A DNA stretch of 64,000 nt from the NCBI GenBank assembly GCA_016208105.1, contig JACQYS010000022.1, positions 186,001-250,000 of the forward strand, given 5' to 3'. Source of the DNA: Desulfovibrio sp. (GTDB taxonomy: Bacteria; Desulfobacterota; Desulfovibrionia; Desulfovibrionales; Desulfovibrionaceae). Made by a program: the position numbers and the translations under genes. Shown here one piece after another: positions 8,097 through 19,193 of the stretch (the first letter of the stretch is position 1; each line of letters begins with the position of its first letter). The notes under the pieces are model-generated. The model was not told the DNA's origin. It ran no database searches and worked only from the letters and a program-made list of their open reading frames with translations.

Positions 8097-9581
8097 TTAG
8101 CGCACCAGGCCCAGCCAGTTCCAGTAGGTCATGCTCATGAGCACAATGCCCGCGTACGCGCACACCGTTATGGGAATGCCGGTGCGGATGAAGTCCTTGG
8201 CGTCAAAGGTGTCGGTACTGTAGGCCACCATGTTCTGCGGCGCGTTGACCGGCAATATGAAGCCGAAACTAACCACATACTGGAGAATCATGGTCATGCC
8301 AACGATGTTCAAACCAGGGGCCTTGAGGGCCTGCAGCACGGAGATGATGATGGGGATCATGGCCGCGGCCAGGCCGGTGGCGCTGGCGAACCCCAGATGA
8401 ATGATGATGAGGAACGCGGCCAGCACAGCCAGGACTCCCACCGCGGGCATGGCCTGAAGCCCGAAGGCGGAGACGATGTACTGGGCCAGCCAGTCCGCCG
8501 CCTTGGTGGTGAGAAGCGTCTGGCCAAGGCTAATGCCCACTCCGAAGAGCACGATGGTTCCCCAGGCGACCTTGGCCTGGGCCTGCTTCCAGCACATGAC
8601 CCCGATACCCGGCATGAGCATCACCGCGATGGCGGCCAGGGTGGTGGTGGACGTGTCCAGGCTGTGCAGGACTTTTTCCGTGGACCAGAAGAACAGGAGA
8701 GCAAGGGAGATGACCATGAGCTTCATCTCGCTTGGGCTCATGGGGCCCAACTTGGCCAGCTCGCGTTCGATGGTCTCATGGCCCCCGGGGATTTCCTTCA
8801 CCTCCGGGGGCAGCATCTTGATGAGGATAAAATAGAGCACCACGGACATCACCACGGCGAACGGAGCGGCGGCGATGAACCATTCGAGCCAGGTGATGGA
8901 ATAGCCCAGCTGCTTTTCGATGAAGTTCACCGCGATCATGTTCTGGGCGGCGGCGGTCTTGATGCCAACGTTCCAGATGGAGTCGGCCTGGGCCGTGGCG
9001 ATCATGAGCACGGCCGCGAAGCGGCTCCTCAGTTCCACTCCGAAAGCAACGATGATGCCCATGACGATGGGCACCATGCAGGAAACGCGGGCCGTGGTGG
9101 ACGGCACGAAGAAGCTAAGTATGAAGCCCACCAGGATGACCCCGGCCAGAATGCGGTTGGTCTTGGCGCCCACCTTGGAGAGGATCACCAGGGCCAGGCG
9201 TTTGTCCAGCCCGGTGAGCATCATGGCTGCGGAAATGAACATGGCTCCGCCCACCAGGGCGAAGGCCGTGTTGGAAAAACCGCTCAAGGCCATGCCCAGG
9301 GCCTTGGAGGTTCCCATGGCCACCTTGGGGTTGGCGAGGTCCGGGCCAAGGCCCAGGAAAAAGGCCACCAGTACCATGATAAGCGCCGAGCTTATGGAGT
9401 AGTTCACGGCCTCGGTCATCCAGATGATGACCGCAAAAACCAGGATGCCAAGCATCCTCTGACCGGCAACAGGCAGGCCAGCGGGCTGCGGCATGAACAT
9501 GATGGCCGACATGGCCAGCACGGCGGCTAAAAGTCCCAGGAATTTCCCCCTGGTCATGGGTTCAAGTACGGTGGTGGACAT
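8097..9581 (-). CDS. DASS/SLC13-family anion (dicarboxylate or sulfate) transporter
   Basis: This polytopic protein of about 494 residues starts at ATG 9581. An adjacent ATG at 9584 touches the GGGGAGG site and is less well spaced. Two DASS repeats are visible: SGFSNTAFALVGGAMF in the first half (SNT substrate motif) and a long C-terminal half ending LPVNAPQNMVAYST. FVPSTTARVSCMVPIV is another typical segment. The family couples Na+ to uptake of C4/C6 acids or sulfate. Its place directly ahead of korDABC suggests a dicarboxylate or 2-oxoacid, but in a sulfate reducer sulfate is possible too. Confidence 0.82.
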   Translation of the reverse strand: MSTTVLEPMTRGKFLGLLAAVLAMSAIMFMPQPAGLPVAGQRMLGILVFAVIIWMTEAVNYSISSALIMVLVAFFLGLGPDLANPKVAMGTSKALGMALSGFSNTAFALVGGAMFISAAMMLTGLDKRLALVILSKVGAKTNRILAGVILVGFILSFFVPSTTARVSCMVPIVMGIIVAFGVELRSRFAAVLMIATAQADSIWNVGIKTAAAQNMIAVNFIEKQLGYSITWLEWFIAAAPFAVVMSVVLYFILIKMLPPEVKEIPGGHETIERELAKLGPMSPSEMKLMVISLALLFFWSTEKVLHSLDTSTTTLAAIAVMLMPGIGVMCWKQAQAKVAWGTIVLFGVGISLGQTLLTTKAADWLAQYIVSAFGLQAMPAVGVLAVLAAFLIIIHLGFASATGLAAAMIPIIISVLQALKAPGLNIVGMTMILQYVVSFGFILPVNAPQNMVAYSTDTFDAKDFIRTGIPITVCAYAGIVLMSMTYWNWLGLVR

Positions 9582-9654
9582 CATACCTCCCCAGAATGCT
9601 TTCGTAAGGCTTCCCTCACGCCGGTTGGTTCCAGGCCATCCCTGGCCAAAGCCT

Positions 9655-11247
9655 CTAGTAACAGGCGACTGTGCCGTCTCCGCGCGGGTCCACGCCGCCT
9701 TCCAGGGTCCCGTCGGGCTTAAGAGCGATGGCCCCGGCATGGCCCATCATCGAATCAAAGGGCTTCACCACTTCCACTTCGTGTCCGGCCGCCCGAAGAG
9801 CGTCCAGCAGCTCCGGGTCGAAACGGTCTTCCATCTTCAAGGTGACGGCCTCGCCGCCCCAGGTTCGCCCCTGCACCCAGCGCGGCGCGGTGAGCGCTTC
9901 CTGAATCTGCTGGCCGAACAGGGCGTAGCGGGTGAAAAAGGCGCCTTGGGTCTGGGGCTGGCCTTCGCCGCCCATGGTGCCGTAGGCCAGGGTCCTGCCG
10001 TCCTCGAACAGGGCCATGGCCGGGTTCAAGGTGTGGTAGGGTTTTCTGCCGGGGGCAAGCAGGCGCGGGCCGTTGCCATCAAGCTCGAAGGCCACGCCCC
10101 TGTTTTGCATGGTGACTCCTGAACCCGGCAGCACCACCCCGGAGCCGTATTCGAAGAAGATGCTCTGGATGTAGCTGACGCTCATTCCCTGCGCATCCAC
10201 GGCCCCCAGCCACACGGTGTCCCCGGCGTCGGGTTTGCGGCCGGGCCAGGGCAGGGCGCGCTGCATGGATATGCCTGAAGCCAGATCATCCAGGACGCTG
10301 TCTTCAAGGAAGGATTGCGGGTTCTCGGTCATCTGGTCCGGGTCGCCCATGATGCGGTCGCGGATGGCGAAGGATTTCTTGGCTGCCTCCACCAGGGCGT
10401 GAATATGGTCGAATCCCTCGGCATGCTCCACGCCCAATCTGGCGAACAGGCCAAGGATGATAAGCGAAGCCATGCCCTGAGTCGGGGCGGGCAGGTTGAA
10501 GAGTTCCACCCCGGGCAGTTTCAAGCGCAAGGGGGAACGGCGTATCGCCTGCTGCCCGGCCAGGTCTTCGGCGCGAAGCGGCGACCCGGCCAGTTCCAGC
10601 TCGTGGGCCATCTCTCTTGCCAGGCAGCCCGTGTAGAAATCGCCAAGGCCCGCCTTGCAAAGTCTGGCGAAGGTGCCGGCCAGGGCGGGGAGCTGAAGCC
10701 GCGCCCCCTGGCGCATGGCTACTGATTCAGTGAGAAATTGGCCGGAAAAACCGGGCTGGTTTTCAAGCTCGGCTTTCTTGATGGCTGTAAGCTCTGCCTG
10801 GTGGGCGGTGACGGGAATTCCGCTTTCCGCCAGAAACCGGGCCTCTTCCAAGAGCCTTTCCAGAGGGAGCGGCTTGCTGGTCTGTGCGGCGAGCTTCAAG
10901 GCCTCGATCCAGCCGGAGACCGCTCCGGGCACGGTGATGGCCGCCAGAGGGCCGCGAAAGGGGATGGAGTGGTGTCCGGCCTTGCGGAAAAGCTCGGGCG
11001 TGGCCAGGCCAGCCGAGCGCCCGCAGGCGTCGATGGCCACGGGAACTCGTCCGGGCTGGCGGATGAGCCAGAATCCGTCGCCGCCAAGCCCGGTCATGTG
11101 CGGATAGGCGACGCACAGAACCGAAACCGCGGCGATGACCGCCTCCACGGCGTTGCCGCCCTCGCGCAGAATCTCAAGCCCGGCCCGGGAAGCCTGGTGG
11201 TGCGGTGTGACGACCATGCCCCGATAGGCTCGAGGAGTATTGAGCAT
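9655..11247 (-). CDS. Gamma-glutamyltransferase-like Ntn hydrolase without signal peptide
   Basis: This 530-residue protein has the GGT fold markers: EILREGGNAVEAVIAA (25-40), MTGLGGDGFWL (51-61) and the autoprocessing site in GDTVWLGAVDAQGMSVSYI, with Thr344 as predicted N-terminal nucleophile of the small subunit. A glycine-rich GTMGGEGQPQTQG lies further on. Classical GGTs are exported, but the N-terminus (MLNTPRAYRGMVVTPHHQ) has no signal sequence, as in the YwrD-like cytoplasmic branch. The start has AGGAGGG. It lies 141 bp after the ABC importer genes on the same strand, so a gamma-glutamyl or other amide compound imported by that system is a plausible substrate (inference). Confidence 0.8.
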   Translation of the reverse strand: MLNTPRAYRGMVVTPHHQASRAGLEILREGGNAVEAVIAAVSVLCVAYPHMTGLGGDGFWLIRQPGRVPVAIDACGRSAGLATPELFRKAGHHSIPFRGPLAAITVPGAVSGWIEALKLAAQTSKPLPLERLLEEARFLAESGIPVTAHQAELTAIKKAELENQPGFSGQFLTESVAMRQGARLQLPALAGTFARLCKAGLGDFYTGCLAREMAHELELAGSPLRAEDLAGQQAIRRSPLRLKLPGVELFNLPAPTQGMASLIILGLFARLGVEHAEGFDHIHALVEAAKKSFAIRDRIMGDPDQMTENPQSFLEDSVLDDLASGISMQRALPWPGRKPDAGDTVWLGAVDAQGMSVSYIQSIFFEYGSGVVLPGSGVTMQNRGVAFELDGNGPRLLAPGRKPYHTLNPAMALFEDGRTLAYGTMGGEGQPQTQGAFFTRYALFGQQIQEALTAPRWVQGRTWGGEAVTLKMEDRFDPELLDALRAAGHEVEVVKPFDSMMGHAGAIALKPDGTLEGGVDPRGDGTVACY

Positions 11248-11322
11248 GCGGTAGACCCTCCTAAGGGTTCACGTTTCGGGAGTGGTAAAGGCTTTCGGCT
11301 GGAAAAGCCAGCATATTGAACT

Positions 11323-11336
11323 GGTTGCAACAAAGC
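11323..11336. promoter_or_regulatory. Shared motif upstream of GGT-like gene (copy A)
   Basis: GGTTGCAACAAAGC, 76 bp upstream of the GGT-like ATG. A 12 of 14 match lies 63 bp upstream of the ABC binding-protein gene at 16364-16377. Similar placement suggests a common operator, but only two copies are seen. Confidence 0.35.
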
Positions 11337-11388
11337 GATACGTGTTCCCTGCGATATAGCCGCGTTGTCAGGCACTGGCGCCGCCGCG

Positions 11389-12459
11389 CTAGGCCGGGTC
11401 CTGGTGCGGATACCAATGGGGGCGCGCGAAGCTTAAGACGCAGGGCTCGCCCTGCTCGGGTCCCGGGGCGCGCCGGGTCTTCTGCACCCGGACCTCCTGG
11501 TCGCCCACGGTGATGGCGTAGTCCACTATTTCGCCAAGGAAGGTCCGGCGCTTCACCACGCCCCGAAGTCCTTCCCCGGACGTGAAGTCGATCTCCGAGG
11601 GCCTGCTGGCCAGCACGGCCCGTCCCATCGAAGCCAGTTCGCCTGTTGGTGCCAACCGTTCAACGCTGAACCCCTGGCCGACACCGTCCACATGCGCCAT
11701 GCCCGCCTCGTAGCGGACATCCAGGAAATTGGAGAGCCCGATGAAGCCGAACACGAACTTGTTCGCGGGCTGGGTGTAGATCTCAAGCGGGCTTCCCACC
11801 TGCTGCACAACCCCGTTCTTCATAACCAGGATGCGGTCCGACAGGGCCATGGCCTCGGCCTGGTCGTGGGTGACATAGATGATGGTGAAGCCGTAGATGC
11901 GCTGGAGGTCCTTTATCTCGAAGCGCATCTCCTCGCGAAGGTGCGGGTCAAGGCTTGAGAGGGGCTCGTCCAAGAGCATCACCCCGGGGTTGATGGCCAG
12001 AGCCCGGGCCAGGGCCACCCGCTGTTTGCCTCCGCCCGAGAGATCATCCGGGCTGCCATTGGCCGCCTCCAGCAGGTTGGTGTTGGCCAGCGCCTCGCGG
12101 GTCCTGCGTTCGATCTCCCCGGCGGCGAGTTTCTTGAGCCTCAAGGGAAAGGCCACGTTCTCGTATACCGAAAGGTGCGGCCACACCGCGAAGGCCTGGA
12201 AGACCATGCCGAACCCGCGTTTTTCCGGCGGCAGGTAGAAGTTTTTGGCCTTGGAGGAAACCAGCGTCCCCCCGGTGAGGATTTCTCCCTCGTCCAGGTC
12301 TTCGAAGCCGGCGATCATGCGCAGGGTGGTTGTCTTGCCGCAGCCGGAAGGCCCCAGCATGGAGAAGCATTCGCCGCTGGCGATGTCGAGGTCTAGGGCG
12401 TCCACCGCCACCACGGACCCGAACCGCTTCGTTACGCCTTTGAGTGTTACCTGGGACAT
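11389..12459 (-). CDS. ABC importer ATPase (second ATPase of the system)
   Basis: This 356-residue protein starts at ATG 12459 behind GGGAGAA, 11 bp after the permease stop. Walker A is GPSGCGKTT (about 36-44), Walker B and D-loop MLLDEPLSSLD, and the switch His is in VTHDQAEAM. A TOBE-type C-terminal domain follows. The signature reads LSGGGKQR instead of LSGGQQQR, so Gly-Lys replaces Gln-Gln right after the signature; the core LSGG is intact. The family energises FbpC/PotA/PhnT-like uptake of Fe3+, polyamines or phosphonates. It is clearly different from the ATPase at 14154-15239, so this operon encodes two ATPases for one fused permease. Confidence 0.85.
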   Translation of the reverse strand: MSQVTLKGVTKRFGSVVAVDALDLDIASGECFSMLGPSGCGKTTTLRMIAGFEDLDEGEILTGGTLVSSKAKNFYLPPEKRGFGMVFQAFAVWPHLSVYENVAFPLRLKKLAAGEIERRTREALANTNLLEAANGSPDDLSGGGKQRVALARALAINPGVMLLDEPLSSLDPHLREEMRFEIKDLQRIYGFTIIYVTHDQAEAMALSDRILVMKNGVVQQVGSPLEIYTQPANKFVFGFIGLSNFLDVRYEAGMAHVDGVGQGFSVERLAPTGELASMGRAVLASRPSEIDFTSGEGLRGVVKRRTFLGEIVDYAITVGDQEVRVQKTRRAPGPEQGEPCVLSFARPHWYPHQDPA

Positions 12460-12470
12460 GGCTTCTCCCG

Positions 12471-14153
12471 CTAGGCGGCGCGCGCGAAGCGCTTGATGAG
12501 AGTCTGGCCGGTGACGATGAGCATGAGCGCGATGCCCGCCAGGGCGGCGGAGTACACGGTCTCGCCGTCCTCGTTCAGGGTGTAGATGGCCACGCCGATG
12601 GTCCTGGTGGTGGGGCCGTACAAGAGGACCGAGACGGTCAGCTCGCGCAGGGCCGGCAGGAAGATGAGGAAAAACGCCGCCAGCATGCCCGGGCGCACCA
12701 GGGGCAGAACGATGTCGCGCAGGGCCTGCCACATGGTGGCCCCGCAGGCGCGGGCCGCCTCCACCAGGGAGTCGTGCACCTGCTCCAGGGCCGCCGAGTT
12801 GGCCTTGAGCGAGAAGGCCATGTACCGGGCGATGTAGGCCACCAGGATGATCCACACCGTGTTGTAGATGTTTATGCCGAACTTGCCGCTCCAGGCCAGG
12901 ATGACGCCCAGAGCGATGACCGACCCGGGCACTGAGAAGGGCAGCATGCCCAGAAACTCCAGTATGCCCTTACCCCGGACCTTCATCTTCACGATCACGT
13001 AGGAGATCATCACCCCGGCGAACATGGTGATCAGGGCGGCGGTCAGGCCCAGGGTGGCGCTGTTGAAGATGGCGTCTCGCGTCAGCTTCCAGTCGAAGAG
13101 GATGTACTTGTAGTTGGCCAGGGTGAGGTTTTCCCAGGTGAGGGGCAGGCCGTAGGTCTTGAGCCCTCCCACCAGGAAGATTGTGGCCGTGGGCAGCACG
13201 ATGGTCAGCCCGATGTAGAGAAAGCATAGGATGAGAAGCGGCATGCGTAGTCCGCGCAGCTTGAGCTCCATGGGCCTGAAGCTCTTGCCGGAGATGATCT
13301 GGTAGCGCCCGCGGCTCAAGACCTTGTTCTGGAGCCACATGATGAAGGCGGCGCAGAATACGAGAACAGAGGCCAGCACGGTGCCGGTGCGTATGGATTT
13401 GAAACTCCCGGCGCTCTGGTGGATTTTTTCGTAGATGAGCGTTGGAATGTTAAAGATGCCCACCTCGATGCCCAGCACCGCCACGGTGCCGAAGTGGGCC
13501 ATGGAATAGAGCATGATGAGAAGCGCCCCGGAGAGGATGCTTGGCATCACCAGCGGGATGGTGATCTTGCGGGTGATGGTGAAGAGGTCCGCCCCGGAGA
13601 TTCGCGCCGCCTCTTCCAGGGTCGGGTCCATGCGCTCAAGCGAACCGCACACCTGTATGAACACGAAGGGGAAGAGGTACATGGTTTCCACGGCCATGAT
13701 CCCGCCGAAGCTGTAGATGTCGAAGACCGCCCCATCCAGGCCGAAGACGTCCATGAGCATCCGGTTGATGTAGCCCGAACGCGGGGACAGGAGCATCTTC
13801 CAGGCCAGGGCTCCGATGAACGAGGGAAGCATGAACGGAACAAGGAAAAGCACCCGCATGGTGCCCTTGAATGGCAGGTCGGTCCTGGTGACCAGCCAGG
13901 CGAAGAAGGTGCCGATGATGGTGCTCATCACGGTCACGCCGGAAGCGATGTACACGGAGTTGAGCAGGGCCTTGTAGGTGTCCGGCTCGCCCAGCGTTTT
14001 GACCACGTCGGCCAGGTTGAAGGAGCCGTTCACCCAGAGGGCGTTGAAAAAGATGAGCAGCACCGGAACGGCCACCACGACCACCAAAATGGCCACGGAC
14101 AGGCCCAGGATCACTTCCGCCGTGCCGATGGAACGCGAATGTGCCGGGCGCAT
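12471..14153 (-). CDS. Fused double-domain ABC permease, Fe3+/2-aminoethylphosphonate type
   Basis: This 560-residue membrane protein consists of two tandem binding-protein-dependent permease domains, about 1-285 and 290-560. Each has the cytoplasmic EAA loop that docks an ATPase: EEAARISGADLFTITRKITI and VEAARACGATMWQALRDIVL. This arrangement matches FbpB-like and AEP-transport permeases. The ATG (14153) follows the stop of the upstream ATPase with no gap, and the next ATPase begins 11 bp downstream, so the block is one operon. The substrate cannot be read from sequence. Confidence 0.88.
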   Translation of the reverse strand: MRPAHSRSIGTAEVILGLSVAILVVVVAVPVLLIFFNALWVNGSFNLADVVKTLGEPDTYKALLNSVYIASGVTVMSTIIGTFFAWLVTRTDLPFKGTMRVLFLVPFMLPSFIGALAWKMLLSPRSGYINRMLMDVFGLDGAVFDIYSFGGIMAVETMYLFPFVFIQVCGSLERMDPTLEEAARISGADLFTITRKITIPLVMPSILSGALLIMLYSMAHFGTVAVLGIEVGIFNIPTLIYEKIHQSAGSFKSIRTGTVLASVLVFCAAFIMWLQNKVLSRGRYQIISGKSFRPMELKLRGLRMPLLILCFLYIGLTIVLPTATIFLVGGLKTYGLPLTWENLTLANYKYILFDWKLTRDAIFNSATLGLTAALITMFAGVMISYVIVKMKVRGKGILEFLGMLPFSVPGSVIALGVILAWSGKFGINIYNTVWIILVAYIARYMAFSLKANSAALEQVHDSLVEAARACGATMWQALRDIVLPLVRPGMLAAFFLIFLPALRELTVSVLLYGPTTRTIGVAIYTLNEDGETVYSAALAGIALMLIVTGQTLIKRFARAA

Positions 14154-15239
14154 CTATTTGCCCTCCGCGTGAAGGGCCTGGTCGAACCAGTGCAGCCCGT
14201 GGAAGCCGACAACGCACGGGTCGCCCTCGGCGAAAAGCAGTCCCTGGGACAGGGCGTGGTGCGTTTCCAGGTTGGTGCGCACCGGGTGCCCGTCCACTTC
14301 AATCAGAAAGTCGGTCACCGCGCCCAGAAAGCTTACCCGCTTCACCACCGCCTTGAGGCCCTCGCCCGTGCGTGAAAGGCGCACATCCGACGGCCTGAAT
14401 CCGGCCACAAGGTCCGCTGCTGTGATGTCTGGCGGTGTTCCGGGCATGGGCTGGCCGCTTCCGGCCACCTGGCAGGCCTGGCCGTCTCGGCGAACGGGCA
14501 GGAAGTTGGCCATGCCCAGGAAGCGGAACACGTAGCTGTCCGCGGGGTGTTCGTAGACCTCGGGGGGGCTGCCCACCTGGCGTATGGCACCGTGCTCGTC
14601 CATGATGGCCAGGCGGTCCGAGATGGCCAGGGCGATCTCCTGGTCGTGGGTGACGTAGAGGATGGTGATGCCCAGGGTGCGCTGGAGCTCCTTTATCTCG
14701 AAGCGCATCTCCTCGCGCAGGTGGGCGTCCAAGTTGCACAGGGGTTCGTCCAGCAAAAGGAGCGAAGGCTTGGCCGTGAGCGCCCTGGCCAGGGCCACCC
14801 GCTGCTGCTGCCCGCCCGAGAGCTGGGAGGGAAGGCGGTCCTCCATGCCGGTCAGGTTCACGTGGGCGATGGTCTCCCGGACCCGGTCCTTAAGCACCTG
14901 GCTCGGTACCTTGGCCAGTTTGAGAGGGTAGGCGATGTTGTCGAACACGCTCATATGCGGCCAGACGGCGTAGTCCTGGAACACCACGCCAAGGCCTCGT
15001 TCGTTGGGCGGCACGTTGGCGCTGCCGGAGGCGTCCGACACCACCTGGCCGTCAATGGCCACCTGGCCGTGGTCTGGTGTTTCGAATCCGGCGATGAGCC
15101 GCAAAAGCACGGTTTTCCCGCACCCGGAGGGGCCAAGCAGGGTGAAGCATTCCCCATGGTTCACCGTGAGCGAAAGGTCCTTCAGTACGGAATTTTGCCC
15201 GTAGCTCTTGCCGATGCCCGTCAATGAAATGGTGGCCAT
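14154..15239 (-). CDS. ABC importer ATPase (first ATPase of the system)
   Basis: This 361-residue protein has Walker A GPSGCGKTVLL, canonical signature LSGGQQQRVALARAL, Walker B LLLLDEPLCNLD, and a C-terminal TOBE-like domain. It starts MATISLTGIGKSYGQ, 66 bp after the binding-protein stop, and abuts the permease. It resembles the FbpC/AEP-transporter ATPases. With the second ATPase at 11389-12459 it probably forms a heterodimer on the two halves of the fused permease, although alternative homodimers are possible. Confidence 0.87.
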   Translation of the reverse strand: MATISLTGIGKSYGQNSVLKDLSLTVNHGECFTLLGPSGCGKTVLLRLIAGFETPDHGQVAIDGQVVSDASGSANVPPNERGLGVVFQDYAVWPHMSVFDNIAYPLKLAKVPSQVLKDRVRETIAHVNLTGMEDRLPSQLSGGQQQRVALARALTAKPSLLLLDEPLCNLDAHLREEMRFEIKELQRTLGITILYVTHDQEIALAISDRLAIMDEHGAIRQVGSPPEVYEHPADSYVFRFLGMANFLPVRRDGQACQVAGSGQPMPGTPPDITAADLVAGFRPSDVRLSRTGEGLKAVVKRVSFLGAVTDFLIEVDGHPVRTNLETHHALSQGLLFAEGDPCVVGFHGLHWFDQALHAEGK

Positions 15240-15305
15240 TGGTCCCGCCTGAATGCCCTGGTCCGGACCGTTGTCCGGACCAGAGCGGTTGCGGCTTGAG
15301 AAGGG

Positions 15306-16301
15306 CTATTTGCCCTGCATGATGTCCGTGAACTTCTTGACCGTGGCTTCCTTCTCCGAAATCATTTTCGGATAGTCCACTTTTATGGCGCGCTTGATTG
15401 CGTCCTCGGCGGAAGGGAGCTTGAACTTTTCCGGCACCTTCACGTCGGAGCGCACCGGCAGGGTTCCTTCCTCGGCGATGATGGCCTGACCCTCCTTGGA
15501 GAGCAGGAAGTCGAGGAACTTCTTGGCGGCCTCGATGTTGGGGGAATTCTTGAAAATGGCCACGGGGCTTGGGATCACGAGCATCTCGGGCGGATACACC
15601 AGGGAGATGGTGGCCCCTTTCTCGATCTTGTCGTTTGTTATGTAGTCCACCGCCAGGCTGGCGGACAGGTCGCCCGAGGCGGTGTCGTCCACCACCTGGC
15701 CCGAGCCTTTGCCCATCTTGGCGCCGTTGCTTTTAAGCTTCTGCATGTATTCCCAGCCGAAGTGGGAAACCAGGAGGGCCACACTCATGTACGAGGTGCC
15801 GGAAAGCGCCGGGTTGGCTATGCCGTAGGTCCCCTTGAATGTGGCCGGGTCGGTCAGGTCCTGCCAGGAGGCCGGAGCCTGCTTCACCAGGCGGGTGTTG
15901 TAGGCTATGCCCAGAGTCCCCAGCCTGGCCGGGGTGAATGAGCCGTCGAAATCGGCCAGGGGATTTAGGATGTTCTTGGTTTCAGGCGACACATAGCTGA
16001 CCAGGAGCCCCTGGTTCTTGAGCTCGTAGAAATCGGGCACTTCGCTGGTCCAGAGCATGTCCACCATGAGCTTGCCGGACTCCCGCTCCGCGGCGATCTT
16101 GGCCATGAGCTTGCCGGCACCGGCGGACTGGTAATCCATGTCGATGCCTGGATGCTTTTTGACGAAGGCTTTTTTGAGTTCTCCGATGAGGGATTCCTTC
16201 ATCGAAGTGTAGATGATGAGTTTTTCCCCTGCCAGGCTGGTACCGGCCAGGGAAGGAATAAGGAGCGTGGCAATGATCAGGGCGAGAAAGCGTTTTTTCA
16301 T
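15306..16301 (-). CDS. Periplasmic solute-binding protein, Fe3+/phosphonate-type cluster
   Basis: This 331-residue protein starts with a clear Sec signal peptide (MKKRFLALIIATLLIPSLAG, cleavage near SLAG-EK). The mature part begins LIIYTSMKESLIGELKKAF, the standard opening of AfuA/FbpA and 2-aminoethylphosphonate binding proteins. DMLWTSEVPDFYELK and LGTLGIAYNTRLV are further family landmarks. It delivers solute to the fused permease and is first in the operon. A 310-bp regulatory gap lies upstream. I see no obvious Tyr pair proving iron ligation, so the ligand stays open. Confidence 0.85.
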   Translation of the reverse strand: MKKRFLALIIATLLIPSLAGTSLAGEKLIIYTSMKESLIGELKKAFVKKHPGIDMDYQSAGAGKLMAKIAAERESGKLMVDMLWTSEVPDFYELKNQGLLVSYVSPETKNILNPLADFDGSFTPARLGTLGIAYNTRLVKQAPASWQDLTDPATFKGTYGIANPALSGTSYMSVALLVSHFGWEYMQKLKSNGAKMGKGSGQVVDDTASGDLSASLAVDYITNDKIEKGATISLVYPPEMLVIPSPVAIFKNSPNIEAAKKFLDFLLSKEGQAIIAEEGTLPVRSDVKVPEKFKLPSAEDAIKRAIKVDYPKMISEKEATVKKFTDIMQGK

Positions 16302-16363
16302 CCGAGGCTCTCCTATGTAGCCGTTTTACCGGTCGAAACAAACAGCTGTCGGCCGTCTAGCAC

Positions 16364-16377
16364 GGTTGTAACAATGC
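16364..16377. promoter_or_regulatory. Shared motif upstream of ABC binding-protein gene (copy B)
   Basis: GGTTGTAACAATGC, 63 bp upstream of the binding-protein ATG. It differs at two positions from GGTTGCAACAAAGC at 11323-11336 ahead of the GGT-like gene. It contains a GTT-N2-AAC core. Confidence 0.35.
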
Positions 16378-16477
16378 CCTGCGCATGTCGGATGCGTCAA
16401 GCGCCTGATGAAAAACGGCTCTGCCAAGGTCTATTTGCGCGAATACAAGTTGTGCGGGGCTTAGCCTCAAGGTAAAG

Positions 16478-16501
16478 ATGGACAGTGTCCATTTCGGGAC
16501 A
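16478..16501. promoter_or_regulatory. Nested palindromic operator-like sites upstream of glgP
   Basis: ATGGACA-G-TGTCCAT (16478-16492) is a perfect palindrome with 7-bp arms. The same TGTCC pairs again with a GGACA at 16497-16501 across 6 bp. Three half-sites thus alternate in 24 bp, as in a transcription-factor operator. It lies 111-134 bp upstream of the glgP start. The binding protein is unknown. Confidence 0.45.
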
Positions 16502-16611
16502 TGGCTCGCACAGGTCGGTGATGCGACTTGGATGTCGCCTGTCGTAGGGAATGTCGGCGCATAACGGCAGGGCCGTGAAAGGTCCGCATTTTTCGTGGAA
16601 AGGAGACGCTC

Positions 16612-19086
<2,475 letters not shown>

Positions 19087-19149
19087 GGCCGTGGGGACTC
19101 TTTGGGATGGCCAGGCCGAGGATTTCCCTCGGTCCAAACTGAGACAAAC

Positions 19150-19193
19150 GCCGCACAAAACGAGCAGGATTCGTTTTGTGCGGCTTATCTTTT
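19150..19193. terminator. Bidirectional rho-independent terminator, glgP / DUF2235 gene
   Basis: Perfect 14-bp arms (19150-19163 and 19171-19184, GCCGCACAAAACGA and its complement) with a 7-nt loop. A T-rich TTATCTTTT tail follows on the plus strand and TTTGTCTC on the minus strand. It sits between convergent stops. Confidence 0.85.

Larger units (their letters stand above)
16302..16611. other. 310-bp divergent intergenic region, ABC operon / glgP
   Basis: It holds the start regions of two divergent operons. Visible elements are the GGTTGTAACAATGC motif at 16364-16377 on the ABC side and nested GGACA/TGTCC palindromes at 16478-16501 on the glgP side. No ORF, tRNA or riboswitch-like fold was recognised, and no clear -35/-10 pair was found. 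Confidence 0.5.
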
